From: an uncultured Lachnospiraceae bacterium
GTDB taxonomy: Bacteria > Bacillota > Clostridia > Lachnospirales > Lachnospiraceae
Direction: 5' to 3'
DNA: 64,000 nt
Assembly (NCBI GenBank): GCA_910578885.1
Contig: CAJTSH010000003.1
Location: forward strand, 1-64,000
Each line of letters begins with the position of its first letter. The first letter of the stretch is position 1. The position numbers and the translations under genes are program-made. Below the pieces are notes generated by a model. It did not search any database. It saw only the letters and a list, made by a program, of their open reading frames with translations, and was not told where the DNA came from. Positions 50,365 through 59,354 of the stretch are shown piece by piece.

Positions 50365-52088
50365 ACTTCTCTAAGCTGCTGCTCCGTCACCTCTCCCGGC
50401 GCCCCGCACATCAAGTCCTCCGCATTTCCGTTCATCGGATATGCAATGACCTCTCGAATATTTTCCTCGTTGCGCAAGAGCATAATCATGCGGTCTACGC
50501 CCGGCGCCATTCCTGCGTGCGGCGGCGCGCCGAACTGGAAAGCATTGTACAACGCCCCGAATTTATTCTTCAATACTTCCTCGTCATATCCTGCAATCTC
50601 AAACGCCTTCACCATGATCTGCATATCGTGGTTGCGGACTGCGCCGGAGCTTAATTCCACGCCGTTGCAGACAATGTCGTACTGGTATGCCAGAATCTCC
50701 AACGGATCCATCTCATTCAATGCCTCTAATCCGCCCTGCGGCATGGAAAACGGATTATGGGTAAATCCGATTTGCTTAGTCTCCGGATCCTTCTCAAACA
50801 TTGGGAAGTCATTGACATAGCAGAATCGGTACGCATTTTTCTCCAACAAATCCAGCTTCTCTCCAAGCTCGGTGCGAATCATGCCGGCATAGTATGCGGC
50901 ACGTTCTTCCTTATCCGCCATAAAGAAAATCGTATCTCCCACGCCAAGCCCTGCAAGCGTACGAAATTCTTCCTTCATTTCCTCCGGTATAAATTTATCA
51001 ATCGGTCCTTTATAGCTGCCGTCTTCCAGTACCTCCAAATATCCCAGTCCGCCCATGCCAAGGCCTGTTGCAAATTTCAATAATTTCTCATGAAAGCCTT
51101 TGGACATTTCCGCATGTACCCGGATGGCTCTTACCGTCTTTCCGATAAATGGCTTGAAGCTGCATCTCTGGAAAAATTCCGTAACATCAATAATCCGAAG
51201 AGGATTTCTCAAATCCGGCTTATCTGTACCAAACTCCAGCATTGCCTGCTTGTAGCTGATAATCGGATACGGCGTCTTCGTCACCGAAAAGCCCTCCGGT
51301 GCAAATTTCTCAAATGCAGCGGTCAGAACTTCTTCCCCAACCGCAAATACATCTTCCTGTGTAGCAAAACTCATTTCAAAATCCAACTGATAGAATTCAC
51401 CGGGCGAACGGTCTGCCCTTGCATCCTCATCCCGGAAGCATGGGGCAATCTGGAAATATTTATCAAATCCCGATACCATCAGAAGCTGCTTATACTGCTG
51501 CGGCGCCTGAGGCAGCGCATAAAATTTTCCCTTAAATTTTCTGGACGGTACGATATAGTCTCTGGCTCCCTCTGGTGAGGATGCGCAAAGAATCGGCGTC
51601 TGAACCTCCAAAAATCCAAGTTCCGTCATCTTCTGACGCAGGAATGATATCACCTGTGAACGGAACACGATATTGTCCTTTACTTTCTGATTCCGCAGAT
51701 CCAGATAACGGTATTTCAAGCGCACATCCTCCCTTACCTCACGGCTGGTCTGAATTTCAAACGGAAGGTTCTTATAAACCTCTCCCAAAACGGTAACTTC
51801 ATGCGCCTCTAACTCTATCGTTCCGGTTGGTATCTTCGGATTATAAGTCTCCTCATCTCTTTTTTCGATTACGCCCTGTACGGAAACTGCCTGCTCCTTT
51901 CGGATTCCCTCTAACAGCTTCCCGTCCCGGATTACGACCTGCATAACTGCATACATATCGCGGATATCCAAAAAGGATACGCCGCCATGATCCCTGATAT
52001 TTTCCACCCAGCCGGCAATCCGAATCTCTTTGTCAATGTCTGTCTCGCTTACCTGATCCAATGTCACGTCTCTGTAAATGTTGCTCAT
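50343..52088 (-). CDS. aspS: Aspartyl-tRNA synthetase (bacterial type, probably non-discriminating)
   Basis: The 581-residue class II synthetase shows the N-terminal OB anticodon-binding domain (IRIAGWVENIRDHGGVSFLD), motif 2 FRDEDARADRSPGEFYQLD, the bacterial GAD insertion domain (about 290-410) and motif 3 GMAPGVDRMIML. Its operon with gatCAB suggests it charges both tRNA-Asp and tRNA-Asn, the latter being amidated afterwards. The ATG at 52088 has AAAGGAG 8 nt upstream. Expression is governed by the T-box leader. The last codons lie in a hairpin-forming repeat. Confidence 0.96.
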   Translation of the reverse strand: MSNIYRDVTLDQVSETDIDKEIRIAGWVENIRDHGGVSFLDIRDMYAVMQVVIRDGKLLEGIRKEQAVSVQGVIEKRDEETYNPKIPTGTIELEAHEVTVLGEVYKNLPFEIQTSREVREDVRLKYRYLDLRNQKVKDNIVFRSQVISFLRQKMTELGFLEVQTPILCASSPEGARDYIVPSRKFKGKFYALPQAPQQYKQLLMVSGFDKYFQIAPCFRDEDARADRSPGEFYQLDFEMSFATQEDVFAVGEEVLTAAFEKFAPEGFSVTKTPYPIISYKQAMLEFGTDKPDLRNPLRIIDVTEFFQRCSFKPFIGKTVRAIRVHAEMSKGFHEKLLKFATGLGMGGLGYLEVLEDGSYKGPIDKFIPEEMKEEFRTLAGLGVGDTIFFMADKEERAAYYAGMIRTELGEKLDLLEKNAYRFCYVNDFPMFEKDPETKQIGFTHNPFSMPQGGLEALNEMDPLEILAYQYDIVCNGVELSSGAVRNHDMQIMVKAFEIAGYDEEVLKNKFGALYNAFQFGAPPHAGMAPGVDRMIMLLRNEENIREVIAYPMNGNAEDLMCGAPGEVTEQQLREVHIKVRA

Positions 52089-52137
52089 CTTTCCACTCCT
52101 TTTCAATTTGCATTTTCCGGAGCACTTTTGTGCAGAC

Positions 52138-52215
52138 AGCAGGGAATACCTCTTCCCCTACCCGTTTGCGCAGGGCGCATGCAGCTTCCTCTGCTAATTT
52201 CTTTGTACACAAAAA
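52138..52215 (+). repeat. Dispersed repeat family 2, copy D, inside the aspS leader
   Basis: CCCTACCCGTTTGCGCAGGG then CGCATGCAGCTTCCTCTGCT and AATTTCTTTG match copy C at about 75 percent by eye. It lies between the T-box terminator and the aspS start, so read-through transcripts contain it as an extra hairpin. Confidence 0.65.
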
Positions 52216-52580
52216 TGCCCCGGAATACGATTTGTATTCCGGGGCGAATAATCTTATTATCCGCGGTACCACCCGCTTTGAAACATGCTGCAATTTTACT
52301 TAAATAATTACAGTCATCTTCCCTCTCTTCATGCGTAACGTGCACTGACGTACCGACCTACGGAAGAGCTATTCTTCGATTGCGTCCCTTCGAACCGCTC
52401 ACAATCGCTCCGTCTTTCAACCGGTCTGCTCCAGAGTGTTCCCTTTATCTTCTCTTTCAAGCGGCGCTCTCAGTCGGTGACGCCCCATTCCTGTCGATGT
52501 CTGAAAACAAGAGTCTCTTTCCCAGCATTTTCTTTTATTGCTATTTATGATGCAACAAACCACTGTATTGATTGTTACAC
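52210..52580 (-). promoter_or_regulatory. T-box riboswitch controlling aspS-gatCAB
   Basis: On the minus strand the antiterminator core GGGTGGTACCGCGG (52274-52261) is a perfect T-box sequence and is followed by a strong terminator. Upstream, about 300 nt form Stem I and further stems, with GAGAGC and CTCTGGAG elements typical of the AG-bulge and distal Stem I region. Uncharged tRNA would pair with the specifier and the T-box bulge to permit read-through. A GAC triplet near 52412-52409 is a possible Asp specifier, but I could not fold the leader and do not claim it. Asn (AAC) is the main alternative. Confidence 0.9.
52216..52245 (-). terminator. T-box-controlled terminator
   Basis: GCCCCGGAATAC and GTATTCCGGGGC form a perfect 12-bp stem (52217-52245). 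On the minus strand it is followed by ATTTTTGTG, and it overlaps the region that would pair in the antiterminator. Confidence 0.9.
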
Positions 52581-52585
52581 TTACT

Positions 52586-52616
52586 ATTATATAACACAAA
52601 CATTTTTATTTTGCAA
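52586..52616 (-). promoter_or_regulatory. Promoter of the T-box transcript
   Basis: A perfect TATAAT (52591-52586 on the minus strand) lies about 10 bp before the start of the leader. The -35 is weak: TTGCAA at a spacing of 19. Confidence 0.45.
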
Positions 52617-52802
52617 TAAATTTTACCTCGTTTTTTTGATTTTATGCAAAAAATCAGTAACAGTTCACTTCATATCACTCAAAGTATTTCTCAATTTCCC
52701 GCATTGTGATAGGTTCCCGGGCTGGTTACACGGTTATAGATGTAATAACTCTCATTCCTTTCTCCTACCTTTTTTATGCAAATCCTAAAATTGTTTAAAT
52801 AT

Positions 52803-53270
52803 TTATTCAAGATCGTTTCCCTTTCTCAAATATGCAAGTAATGCCTCACAGCCCTCCCGCACATCTTCATAGGTACTGTCAAAATTCCCGGTAAACCACG
52901 GGTCGGAAATGTCCCGCCCCTGCTCTGTAAAATCCAAAAGACGATATACTTTCCCCTCTGTATCTGCTCCGCAGATACGGGTGATGCCGGAAAGATTCCG
53001 CTGTTCCATTCCGATGATATAATCGTACTTTTCATAGTCCCTTCGCTGCAGCTGCACAGCGGTCTTGCCAGCCACCGAAATCCCGTATTCCCGCAGTTTG
53101 TTTCTTGTTCCCGGATGCACCGGATTCCCGTATTCCTCGTTGCTGGTTCCTGCCGATGCAATCAGAAATTCCGATTCCATTCCGGCTACTTTTACCATGT
53201 CTTTCATTACAAATTCTGCCATCGGGGAACGGCAGATGTTGCCTAGGCAGACGAATAATATTTTAACCAT
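52803..53270 (-). CDS. Low-molecular-weight protein tyrosine phosphatase
   Basis: The 155-residue protein has the N-terminal P-loop VCLGNICRSPMAE with nucleophilic Cys8 and Arg, and the general acid Asp in ISDPWFTGNFD. Length and motifs are normal. Such phosphatases act on bacterial tyrosine kinases or small phosphorylated metabolites. GGAGG lies 11 nt before the ATG. It stands alone, without a kinase or capsule cluster next to it. Confidence 0.93.
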   Translation of the reverse strand: MVKILFVCLGNICRSPMAEFVMKDMVKVAGMESEFLIASAGTSNEEYGNPVHPGTRNKLREYGISVAGKTAVQLQRRDYEKYDYIIGMEQRNLSGITRICGADTEGKVYRLLDFTEQGRDISDPWFTGNFDSTYEDVREGCEALLAYLRKGNDLE

Positions 53271-53347
53271 TGTTGAATAAACCTCCTGAAATGGCTGATT
53301 CTTATATACTAATATCCTTCACTTTTCTTAAAATTATTTTTATAACT

Positions 53348-54028
53348 TTAAACTTGAATCTTTTTATGTATTTTTGATAATTTATCTATCTTTACTTTTT
53401 TTCTGCTGAAAATTGGAATTTTAATCTCTTTTGAACCATAAAAATCCCCCTCTTCAATGTCATGCATCGTATAGTGCTTCGATTCAAACATCTTTCTTGC
53501 ACCGGTAGTCTTATCATTTCCATACACATAGATTGTAATTGTAACATTATCGCCATATTCTTCAAAAATATCTCTAAATTGAAGTTTTCCCTTTCGGGAT
53601 AATTTTCGTATTTTAGGTGGGTACTTCTTTTTGGATAACTCATGCTGCATGGAATCCGACGGATAGATTGTTAGCGTTCTTATGTTGCTGAGCTTTTTTA
53701 TTTTATAAGTTATAATACTAGGTAAAGCCGTCATAAAATTTTGCTGACCAGAATTCGAAATGTCAAGAAAACATATGTGATTACACGTAGGATCATTTAT
53801 GACTAATTTAACGACCATCGTTAATTCTATTAAATCACGAAATCCAACATTCGCAAATCTCAATCTGTAACCATACGATTTTTTGACATCGGTCAATGTA
53901 TTATCTGCTTTTACCAATCTTTTGGCAAATATAACTTTTGTGAATGAAATCTTAAACGTAAAAATCCAAAAGAAAAAGGAAGCAGTAATTGAAAGCAAAA
54001 TATTATAAATAATCTCGTTCCAACTCAT
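53348..54028 (-). CDS. Hypothetical membrane-anchored protein in an AT-rich island
   Basis: The 226-residue protein is not recognised. One N-terminal membrane segment (about residues 8-34) is followed by a cytoplasmic region rich in Lys and Ile, with a beta-rich middle (RLRFANVGFRDLIELTMVVK) and a basic C-terminus ending KKIQV. Base composition is clearly richer in A and T than its neighbours, and the ribosome binding site is weak. Both suggest recent acquisition. The segment LRFANVGFRDLIELTMVV followed by a beta sandwich is reminiscent of ion-channel accessory domains, but this is only an impression. Confidence 0.55.
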   Translation of the reverse strand: MSWNEIIYNILLSITASFFFWIFTFKISFTKVIFAKRLVKADNTLTDVKKSYGYRLRFANVGFRDLIELTMVVKLVINDPTCNHICFLDISNSGQQNFMTALPSIITYKIKKLSNIRTLTIYPSDSMQHELSKKKYPPKIRKLSRKGKLQFRDIFEEYGDNVTITIYVYGNDKTTGARKMFESKHYTMHDIEEGDFYGSKEIKIPIFSRKKVKIDKLSKIHKKIQV

Positions 54029-54101
54029 AACCCAAATTTACCCAATCCACTTTCCTTAATATTTCTTATATTCTACAATATTTTTACAAATTATTCCAGC
54101 A

Positions 54102-54344
54102 TTATCTTACATATTTAGACCTATCCAATGAATTGCTTCTGCCAGATAGCGCACCTACGGTTACTTCTTTCATTGCTCTGACAAATACCATATCGCCTTG
54201 AGCAAGAGGAGTGAGCATAGCGCCGTCAGATTTACGTAAGATAATCTCATCACCTTTTTCCTGTGTCCATGCAAGTTGGTCATGCGACGGTTCAATCAAC
54301 TGCGCCGTAAATCCGATTATGGGAAGCTGAATACTGCTTCCCAT
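54102..54344 (-). CDS. Small hypothetical protein, possibly a fragment
   Basis: An 80-codon frame begins 15 bp after the DUF4230 stop, with no good ribosome binding site. The translation (starting MGSSIQLPIIGFTAQL, middle DEIILRKSDGAMLTPLAQGD) is not recognised and contains no membrane segment. It could be the remnant of a larger gene or simply an open frame in the 3' region of the DUF4230 operon. Confidence 0.3.
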   Translation of the reverse strand: MGSSIQLPIIGFTAQLIEPSHDQLAWTQEKGDEIILRKSDGAMLTPLAQGDMVFVRAMKEVTVGALSGRSNSLDRSKYVR

Positions 54345-54361
54345 AATATCACAATTTAATA

Positions 54362-54982
54362 CTAATTTGCAGTCTCATCTTCCACTACCGTTTCCCACCG
54401 TATCTCATAATCAATCCCAATCGCGTCGCCGATATTTTTCACATAATTTTCCAGTAAAGTCTGCGCCCTTACCTTCGCCTGAAGCAACAGGGATTCATCC
54501 TCCTGCACTGCCGCAAGCATACCTTCCTGAGCCGCCTGAAAAGCTTTCGTCTGGTCGTCTGCGCCCACTTTGCCGCTTCCCAGTCCTTTCGTTTCCGAAT
54601 AGAAAGTATCCTCAGACAAAGATGCGTCGTCAACCTCACAGCCTAATATCTTTGCATCCGGTATTGCAATCGTAACAACATTGCCATCCAACCTCATATC
54701 GAATTTGCTCAAATCAATACCAACCTTTACGATTCCGGAATACTCAATCCACAGCCTTTTGCTGGTGTTCCAGAACAGAACTTGTTTTTCGGAATCTAAT
54801 TTTGCCGTATTGTGATAGTAACATTCCAGAGTAGCTAATTCACAAACAGCCTGCATCTGGCTTGTTTCTAATTTTATGGGAGTCTTCTCCGGTTCCTCTT
54901 GGTTCTTTTTCATACTGCAGCCAATCAGCGAAAATGTCAGCACCAATAAAAAAATGGCTGTGAATCGTCTCGTCTTATTCAT
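54362..54982 (-). CDS. DUF4230 lipoprotein
   Basis: The 206-residue protein has a signal peptide with lipobox LIGCS (Cys22) and a DUF4230 domain (ELATLECYYHNTAKL, LWIEYSGIVKVGIDLSKFD, VTIAIPDAKILGCEVDDASL). Function of the family is unknown; members are surface-anchored and often paired. GGGAGG lies 8 nt before the ATG, which overlaps the preceding paralogue by 8 bp. It and that paralogue probably work as a pair, possibly as a heteromer. Confidence 0.82.
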   Translation of the reverse strand: MNKTRRFTAIFLLVLTFSLIGCSMKKNQEEPEKTPIKLETSQMQAVCELATLECYYHNTAKLDSEKQVLFWNTSKRLWIEYSGIVKVGIDLSKFDMRLDGNVVTIAIPDAKILGCEVDDASLSEDTFYSETKGLGSGKVGADDQTKAFQAAQEGMLAAVQEDESLLLQAKVRAQTLLENYVKNIGDAIGIDYEIRWETVVEDETAN

Positions 54983-55622
54983 AGCTGGAACCTCCCTCGC
55001 TCACAATCTCTAAAGAATATTCCTCATACTGCTCCAACAAGGGTTTCACCAGAGCCTTAATCGTATTTGCCGCATTTTCTCTTGCCAATTCAAACAATAC
55101 ATCATTCGTCTTACACTCTTCCTCTACGTCTGCTCTGCACGCTGGAAATGCGGTCATGGAAACATCATCCGTATCGGCGCTCTTTTTTTCAAATATGTAA
55201 TCCAGCGAACCAGGGTTCACATCCACATCCATAATTTCTATTTCCGGCAGAGTAACAATTATTTTTTTATTTTCTTCCTCCGACTCATCGACTTCGACTT
55301 TAATTTTTTCCATATCCAGTCCAACACTTATCTTAGCCTCGTATGCCACATTATAAAGCAATTTGTCATCTTCATTTTTTACAGCCGCTACCCCGTTATA
55401 AGTAACTTTGTATGTGGACAGCTCGCTGATCTGAAGCACCTTCTCCAGTCTTGACGAAGTGACCGCTGTCGTTTTTTCTTTTTCCGCATCACTGTCTTTT
55501 AAAAGCTGGCGTACAATGACGAATAATGCAATCAGAATCACCACAGACATAAATATCGTAAATTTGACCATGCCTCTTCTTATGAACCTTCTATTATGCT
55601 CCGTACCATTATCTGTCCCCAT
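54975..55622 (-). CDS. DUF4230 membrane-anchored protein
   Basis: The 215-residue protein has an N-terminal signal anchor (about residues 19-40) and an external DUF4230 domain (LEKVLQISELSTYKVTYNGV, AKISVGLDMEKIKVEV, VTLPEIEIMDVDVNPGSLDY). It shares the layout of the downstream lipoprotein paralogue, implying a tandem duplication with different anchoring. GGAGGAGG lies about 7 nt before the ATG. A family 2 repeat lies upstream. Function unknown. Confidence 0.82.
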   Translation of the reverse strand: MGTDNGTEHNRRFIRRGMVKFTIFMSVVILIALFVIVRQLLKDSDAEKEKTTAVTSSRLEKVLQISELSTYKVTYNGVAAVKNEDDKLLYNVAYEAKISVGLDMEKIKVEVDESEEENKKIIVTLPEIEIMDVDVNPGSLDYIFEKKSADTDDVSMTAFPACRADVEEECKTNDVLFELARENAANTIKALVKPLLEQYEEYSLEIVSEGGSSYE

Positions 55623-55681
55623 ACAAGCCTCCTCCCAAATGTGTTTTATGACTTTTAGCCATATCCGCCTATTCGTAAATC

Positions 55682-55770
55682 GAGTAGGGAAGATTTATCT
55701 ACCTCCCCGCCGTGCGGGGCGCATGCAGCTGTAGCTTTTAATTTCCTTATGCGCCCCTTTTCACAAAAGC
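55682..55770 (+). repeat. Dispersed repeat family 2, copy E
   Basis: GAGTAGGGAAGATTTATCTA, then CCTCCCCGCCGTGCGGGGCG, CATGCAGCTGTAGCTTTTAA and TTTCCTTATGCGCCCCTTTT match copy C closely. GGGGCGCAT and ATGCGCCCC form its right-hand stem. Confidence 0.75.
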
Positions 55771-55801
55771 AAAGGGGCGAAGTAAAATAAATCGCCCCTT
55801 T
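55771..55801 (-). terminator. Terminator of the hybrid kinase gene
   Basis: AAAGGGGCGA and TCGCCCCTTT form a 10-bp stem. On the minus strand GCTTTTGTG follows. The left arm could also pair with CGCCCCTTT at 55752 in the repeat. Confidence 0.55.
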
Positions 55802-55889
55802 TGCCCGTCAATCTGATTATGAAGTTTTGTTTCGCACAATTATCACATTAAATTTCCATACTCTGCAACTTCTAATTCGTCACTATGCT

Positions 55890-58469
55890 TCACGGACTTG
55901 GTTTCATGATATATTTTTTCAGCAGAGAGACCACTTCATCGAGGTTAATTGGCTTCGCCGTGTGCGCATTCATTCCGCTGTCCAGACACCGCTGCACATC
56001 TTCAGAAAAAGAATCTGCGGTCATTGCAATAATCGGAATGGCCTGTGCATCAGGACGTTCTAAAGCGCGGATTGCTTTGGTGGCTTCGTATCCATTCATG
56101 ACCGGCATACGGATATCCATCAGAATTGCATCAAAATACCCTGATTCAGACTCCTGAAACTTCTGCAGACAAATTTGTCCATTCTCCGCCCATTCCAGCT
56201 CCATACCAATATAGGACAGCAACTCTTTCAATACTTCCCAATTCAGATCATTGTCTTCGGCAACCAATATATGACATCCGGATAAATCCATATCTGTCGA
56301 TATTTCTGCTTCGTCCGTTGTCCCCGCAATATCCATATATTTCCTTAATCCGTAAAATAAAGTGGATTTAAACAGCGGTTTTGCAATAAATCCGCTGATA
56401 CCCGCACTTCTTGCCTCTTCCTCAAATTCGCTCCAATCATATGCAGAAATCAAAATAATCGGCATATCTGTATCTATCATCTGGCGGATCTGCTTAGCCA
56501 CTAAAATGCCATCCATGCCCGGAAGTTTCCAATCCACCAGAACAATCTGATAATCATCCTGTAATTGATGTTGTTTCATCACCATTTTGATTGCTTTCTC
56601 TCCGCTCAGCGTCCAATCAGCCTGTATACCGATAGACTTCAACGAATCTACTGCCGTACGGCACAATATCTCGTCATCATCTACCACCAGCATTTTCCAT
56701 GCAGGAAGAACCATATCTATTTCCTGCTCAACAGCTTTTTCCAAATCCAAAACCACATGGAATTCCGTTCCTTTATTGGACTCGCTTTCCACGGTAATGC
56801 TTCCGCCCATCGCATCCACAATGTGTTTCGTAATCGCCATGCCAAGCCCTGCGCCTTCAATTTTATGCACTCGTTTGCTGTCTGCCCTCGAATAGGAGTC
56901 AAAAACATGTTCCAGAAACTCTGCGGTCATACCGATTCCGTTATCTCTAACAATAATGTGGTTCCGTATATATGTATCGCCTTTTTCAAGAGGAGCATTC
57001 TCCTGAAGCAGGGATAACTGTATCGTGCCGCCTTCCTGCGTATATTTAACAGCATTGGATAATAAATTCAATAATACCTGATTCAGCCGTACACTGTCAC
57101 AATACACATCCTCTGTTATAATATTCTCGATATGCACATTAAGGTTCTGTCCTTTTCCTTTCACCTGTGTCTGCACAATTCCTACGACCCCTTCAATAAC
57201 TTCCCGAAGAGAAATCCTTTCTGCTGTCAATGTCATTTTTCCGCTTTCGATCTTAGACATATCCAGCACATCGTTGATCAGCCCCAGCAAATGTTTGCTG
57301 GACAAAGTAATTTTCTTAAGGCAATTCTGTACCTGCTCCTTATCGTCAATATGCGTTATCGCTATTGCCGTCATTCCGACGATAGCATTCATTGGCGTGC
57401 GGATATCATGGCTCATATTCGAGAGAAACAAACTCTTTGCCTGAGTTGCCTGTAAAGCCTTCTCTCGTGCATTCTCCAAATCTTTGATCTGCTGACAGGT
57501 CATTTTGTAATAAACAAAGAAAATAATCAGCAGAACAACGAAAATTACTACACAGACCAGTATCGTAGAGTTCGTCCTGTGCTGGTTCAAATCTTCAACA
57601 GTTTCGTTCAATATACCCAAAGGCAGTATCGTCACCAGATGCCACTCAGAATAGGGCATAGACGTACAGTATACTTGCTGTCTGCCCCCTCCGAACTCAA
57701 GTATTCCGGAATAATTTTCCTGTCGTTCCATAGCAGAAGAAAGTTCCTTAACATATGTATCTATCTTTTGAGGGTCTTCATTCGGATATCTCTCATACAG
57801 ACTGCTGAAATAATCCGTATATTCCGCCTCCATATTACTTGCGATAAAACTGCCGTCCGCCCGAATAATATGCGTGTTCATTAATGAGCCCTCGCCCTCT
57901 GAGCTCAGCATTGCACGGATATACTCTACAGGAACCGCTACAAGCAGTGCCATACTTGTTTCGCCACTCTCCATTGGATACTCGGCGGCAATTCCAAACA
58001 GAATCTCTTGATTGCCGGATGAACTGCTGCCCACTGCAACCTTTTTCTCATTGTTTCGCAGCGATTCAAAAAAGGGATCCGGATCAGCAACCTGTACCGT
58101 TTCTCCAGAGAGCAGCTCTATATCCCCATCCTCAGAACAAAGCGCCAAATAATTAAAGTTTCTGATATTCGCTCTGTAAATTAACTCTTGATATAATTCG
58201 TCCGTATCATTCATATCTGCCGGAACAGCTTCCATCAATACCTCCGCCTGCTCCAATTTCAAGTTAATAAGCGTCCTGAAATGTGAAGAAATCTGTTCGT
58301 CCATGCCGGACATATACAAGCTGCCCAATTTGTCAATGGATTCTTTGCTTACACTATTCATATAAAATCCTAAAAATATAAATGCCCCTACACTAATCAG
58401 CAGAAGAAAGATAAAACTTCCAATGAGAAAATATGTTGCACTGCCTTTTTTCTTATCTTCAATATTCAT
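55890..58469 (-). CDS. Hybrid sensor histidine kinase with two receiver domains
   Basis: The protein of about 859 residues has TM1 near 14-36, an external Cache/PDC-like sensor to about 295 and TM2 about 301-324. HisKA follows with the phosphorylatable His in NMSHDIRTPMNAI near 352, then HATPase (LLNLLSNAVKYTQEGG, VRDNGIGMT, GAGLGMAITKHIV). Receiver 1 spans about 590-705 (VLVDWKLPGMDG) and receiver 2 about 728-850 (ILMDIRMPVMNG, with IIAMTAD and TAKPI). There is no Hpt or output domain, so phosphate must pass to another protein. The start at 58469 has AAAGG 9 nt upstream. It is an orphan, with no response regulator beside it. Signal unknown. Confidence 0.9.
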   Translation of the reverse strand: MNIEDKKKGSATYFLIGSFIFLLLISVGAFIFLGFYMNSVSKESIDKLGSLYMSGMDEQISSHFRTLINLKLEQAEVLMEAVPADMNDTDELYQELIYRANIRNFNYLALCSEDGDIELLSGETVQVADPDPFFESLRNNEKKVAVGSSSSGNQEILFGIAAEYPMESGETSMALLVAVPVEYIRAMLSSEGEGSLMNTHIIRADGSFIASNMEAEYTDYFSSLYERYPNEDPQKIDTYVKELSSAMERQENYSGILEFGGGRQQVYCTSMPYSEWHLVTILPLGILNETVEDLNQHRTNSTILVCVVIFVVLLIIFFVYYKMTCQQIKDLENAREKALQATQAKSLFLSNMSHDIRTPMNAIVGMTAIAITHIDDKEQVQNCLKKITLSSKHLLGLINDVLDMSKIESGKMTLTAERISLREVIEGVVGIVQTQVKGKGQNLNVHIENIITEDVYCDSVRLNQVLLNLLSNAVKYTQEGGTIQLSLLQENAPLEKGDTYIRNHIIVRDNGIGMTAEFLEHVFDSYSRADSKRVHKIEGAGLGMAITKHIVDAMGGSITVESESNKGTEFHVVLDLEKAVEQEIDMVLPAWKMLVVDDDEILCRTAVDSLKSIGIQADWTLSGEKAIKMVMKQHQLQDDYQIVLVDWKLPGMDGILVAKQIRQMIDTDMPIILISAYDWSEFEEEARSAGISGFIAKPLFKSTLFYGLRKYMDIAGTTDEAEISTDMDLSGCHILVAEDNDLNWEVLKELLSYIGMELEWAENGQICLQKFQESESGYFDAILMDIRMPVMNGYEATKAIRALERPDAQAIPIIAMTADSFSEDVQRCLDSGMNAHTAKPINLDEVVSLLKKYIMKPSP

Positions 58470-58579
58470 ATATATCTGCCTTTCCCAAGCTATTGTTTTC
58501 AAGCAAACAAAAGAGCTATATTCAAATTTTTTTATAATATTTAGAGTATAACATATCTAACGATATAAATCAATTTCTT

Positions 58580-59155
58580 TCAATCCTGTCGCTCCTTTTC
58601 CTGTTTAAAAACATTAAAAATTACCTTTTCTATCTGTGTATCCGTCTGCAAAAAATCAGTAACCGTCTGTACCGCAATTTCAGCCGCTTTTTTCTGCGGA
58701 AAATGAAACTCTCCTGTGGAGATACAGCAAAGGGCAACACTCTTTAATCCCTTATCAGACGCTAATTCCAAACAGGATTTATAGCAATCAGCAAGCTGTT
58801 CACAATGCTTTTTTGTTAAAGCCCCTGACACAATCGGTCCGACCGCGTGAAGTACATAGCTGCATGGGAGATTGAACGCAGGCGTAATTTTCGCTTTTCC
58901 CGTCGGTTCGTTATATCCTTGCTCTGTCATGAGTTCATCACAAGCCAAGCGCAGCTGGATACCGCTGACGCTGTGAATGATGTTATCCACGCAGGAATGG
59001 CAGGGTACGAAACATCCCCTTAAAGCGCTATTAGCGGCATTTACAATCGCATCTATCTTTAATGTGGTAATATCGCCGCGCCAAAGGACAAGACGGTTAT
59101 TGATGGGTGATACGGGTAAAGTATCACTATCAGTAATTCCTTTTTTCGCTATGTG
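58580..59155 (-). pseudogene. 5'-truncated zinc-type macrodomain ADP-ribosyl hydrolase
   Basis: The frame encodes the macrodomain RLVLWRGDITTLKIDAIVNA then ANSALRGCFVPCHSCVDNII, where the Cys and His residues form the zinc site of Zn-macrodomains. GRAKITP-like GKAKITPAFNLPCSYVLHAV and ISTGEFHFP, with an NVFK C-terminus, are also present. The usual N-terminal 80-90 residues are missing: homology begins at KKGITDSDTLPVSP, straight after a TGA at 59158-59156, and no ATG/GTG/TTG start with a binding site precedes the domain. A GTG at 58990 would delete the ADP-ribose loop. Most likely a decayed gene for removing mono-ADP-ribose from proteins. Confidence 0.7.
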
Positions 59156-59345
59156 TCATGGCGGGGTCCTCCTTTATTCCCGAAGCTTTTTTAAACGCTT
59201 CTGCTATTAATATGCAGTCCTCTCTGACCGGCATCCAAGTGCCTTGTTCCCACGATGCGAGCGCAAAACGATTGATACCAGAAAATGCGGCAAATTCAAT
59301 CTGCGTAATATTGTAGCAGCCCTTCGATGTAATGCCAACAATCAC
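59130..59345 (-). CDS. Short XRE-like helix-turn-helix protein or fragment
   Basis: The 71-residue frame contains ITQIEFAAFSGINRFALASW followed by EQGTWMPVREDCILIAEAF. This is the helix-turn-helix pattern of Cro/CI-type regulators with a linker to a fourth helix, but the first helix is incomplete. It starts 9 bp after the permease stop with GGAG about 10 nt upstream, and overlaps the macrodomain frame. It may be a small regulator or the remnant left by the deletion that removed the macrodomain N-terminus. Confidence 0.45.
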   Translation of the reverse strand: MIVGITSKGCYNITQIEFAAFSGINRFALASWEQGTWMPVREDCILIAEAFKKASGIKEDPAMTHSEKRNY

Positions 59346-59354
59346 ATCAGGATT

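Noticed and set aside
52620..52800. Small gene between the phosphatase and the T-box promoter
   Set aside because: An ATG after GGAGAAAGG near 52758 opens only nine codons before a stop; later in-frame residues match nothing I know.
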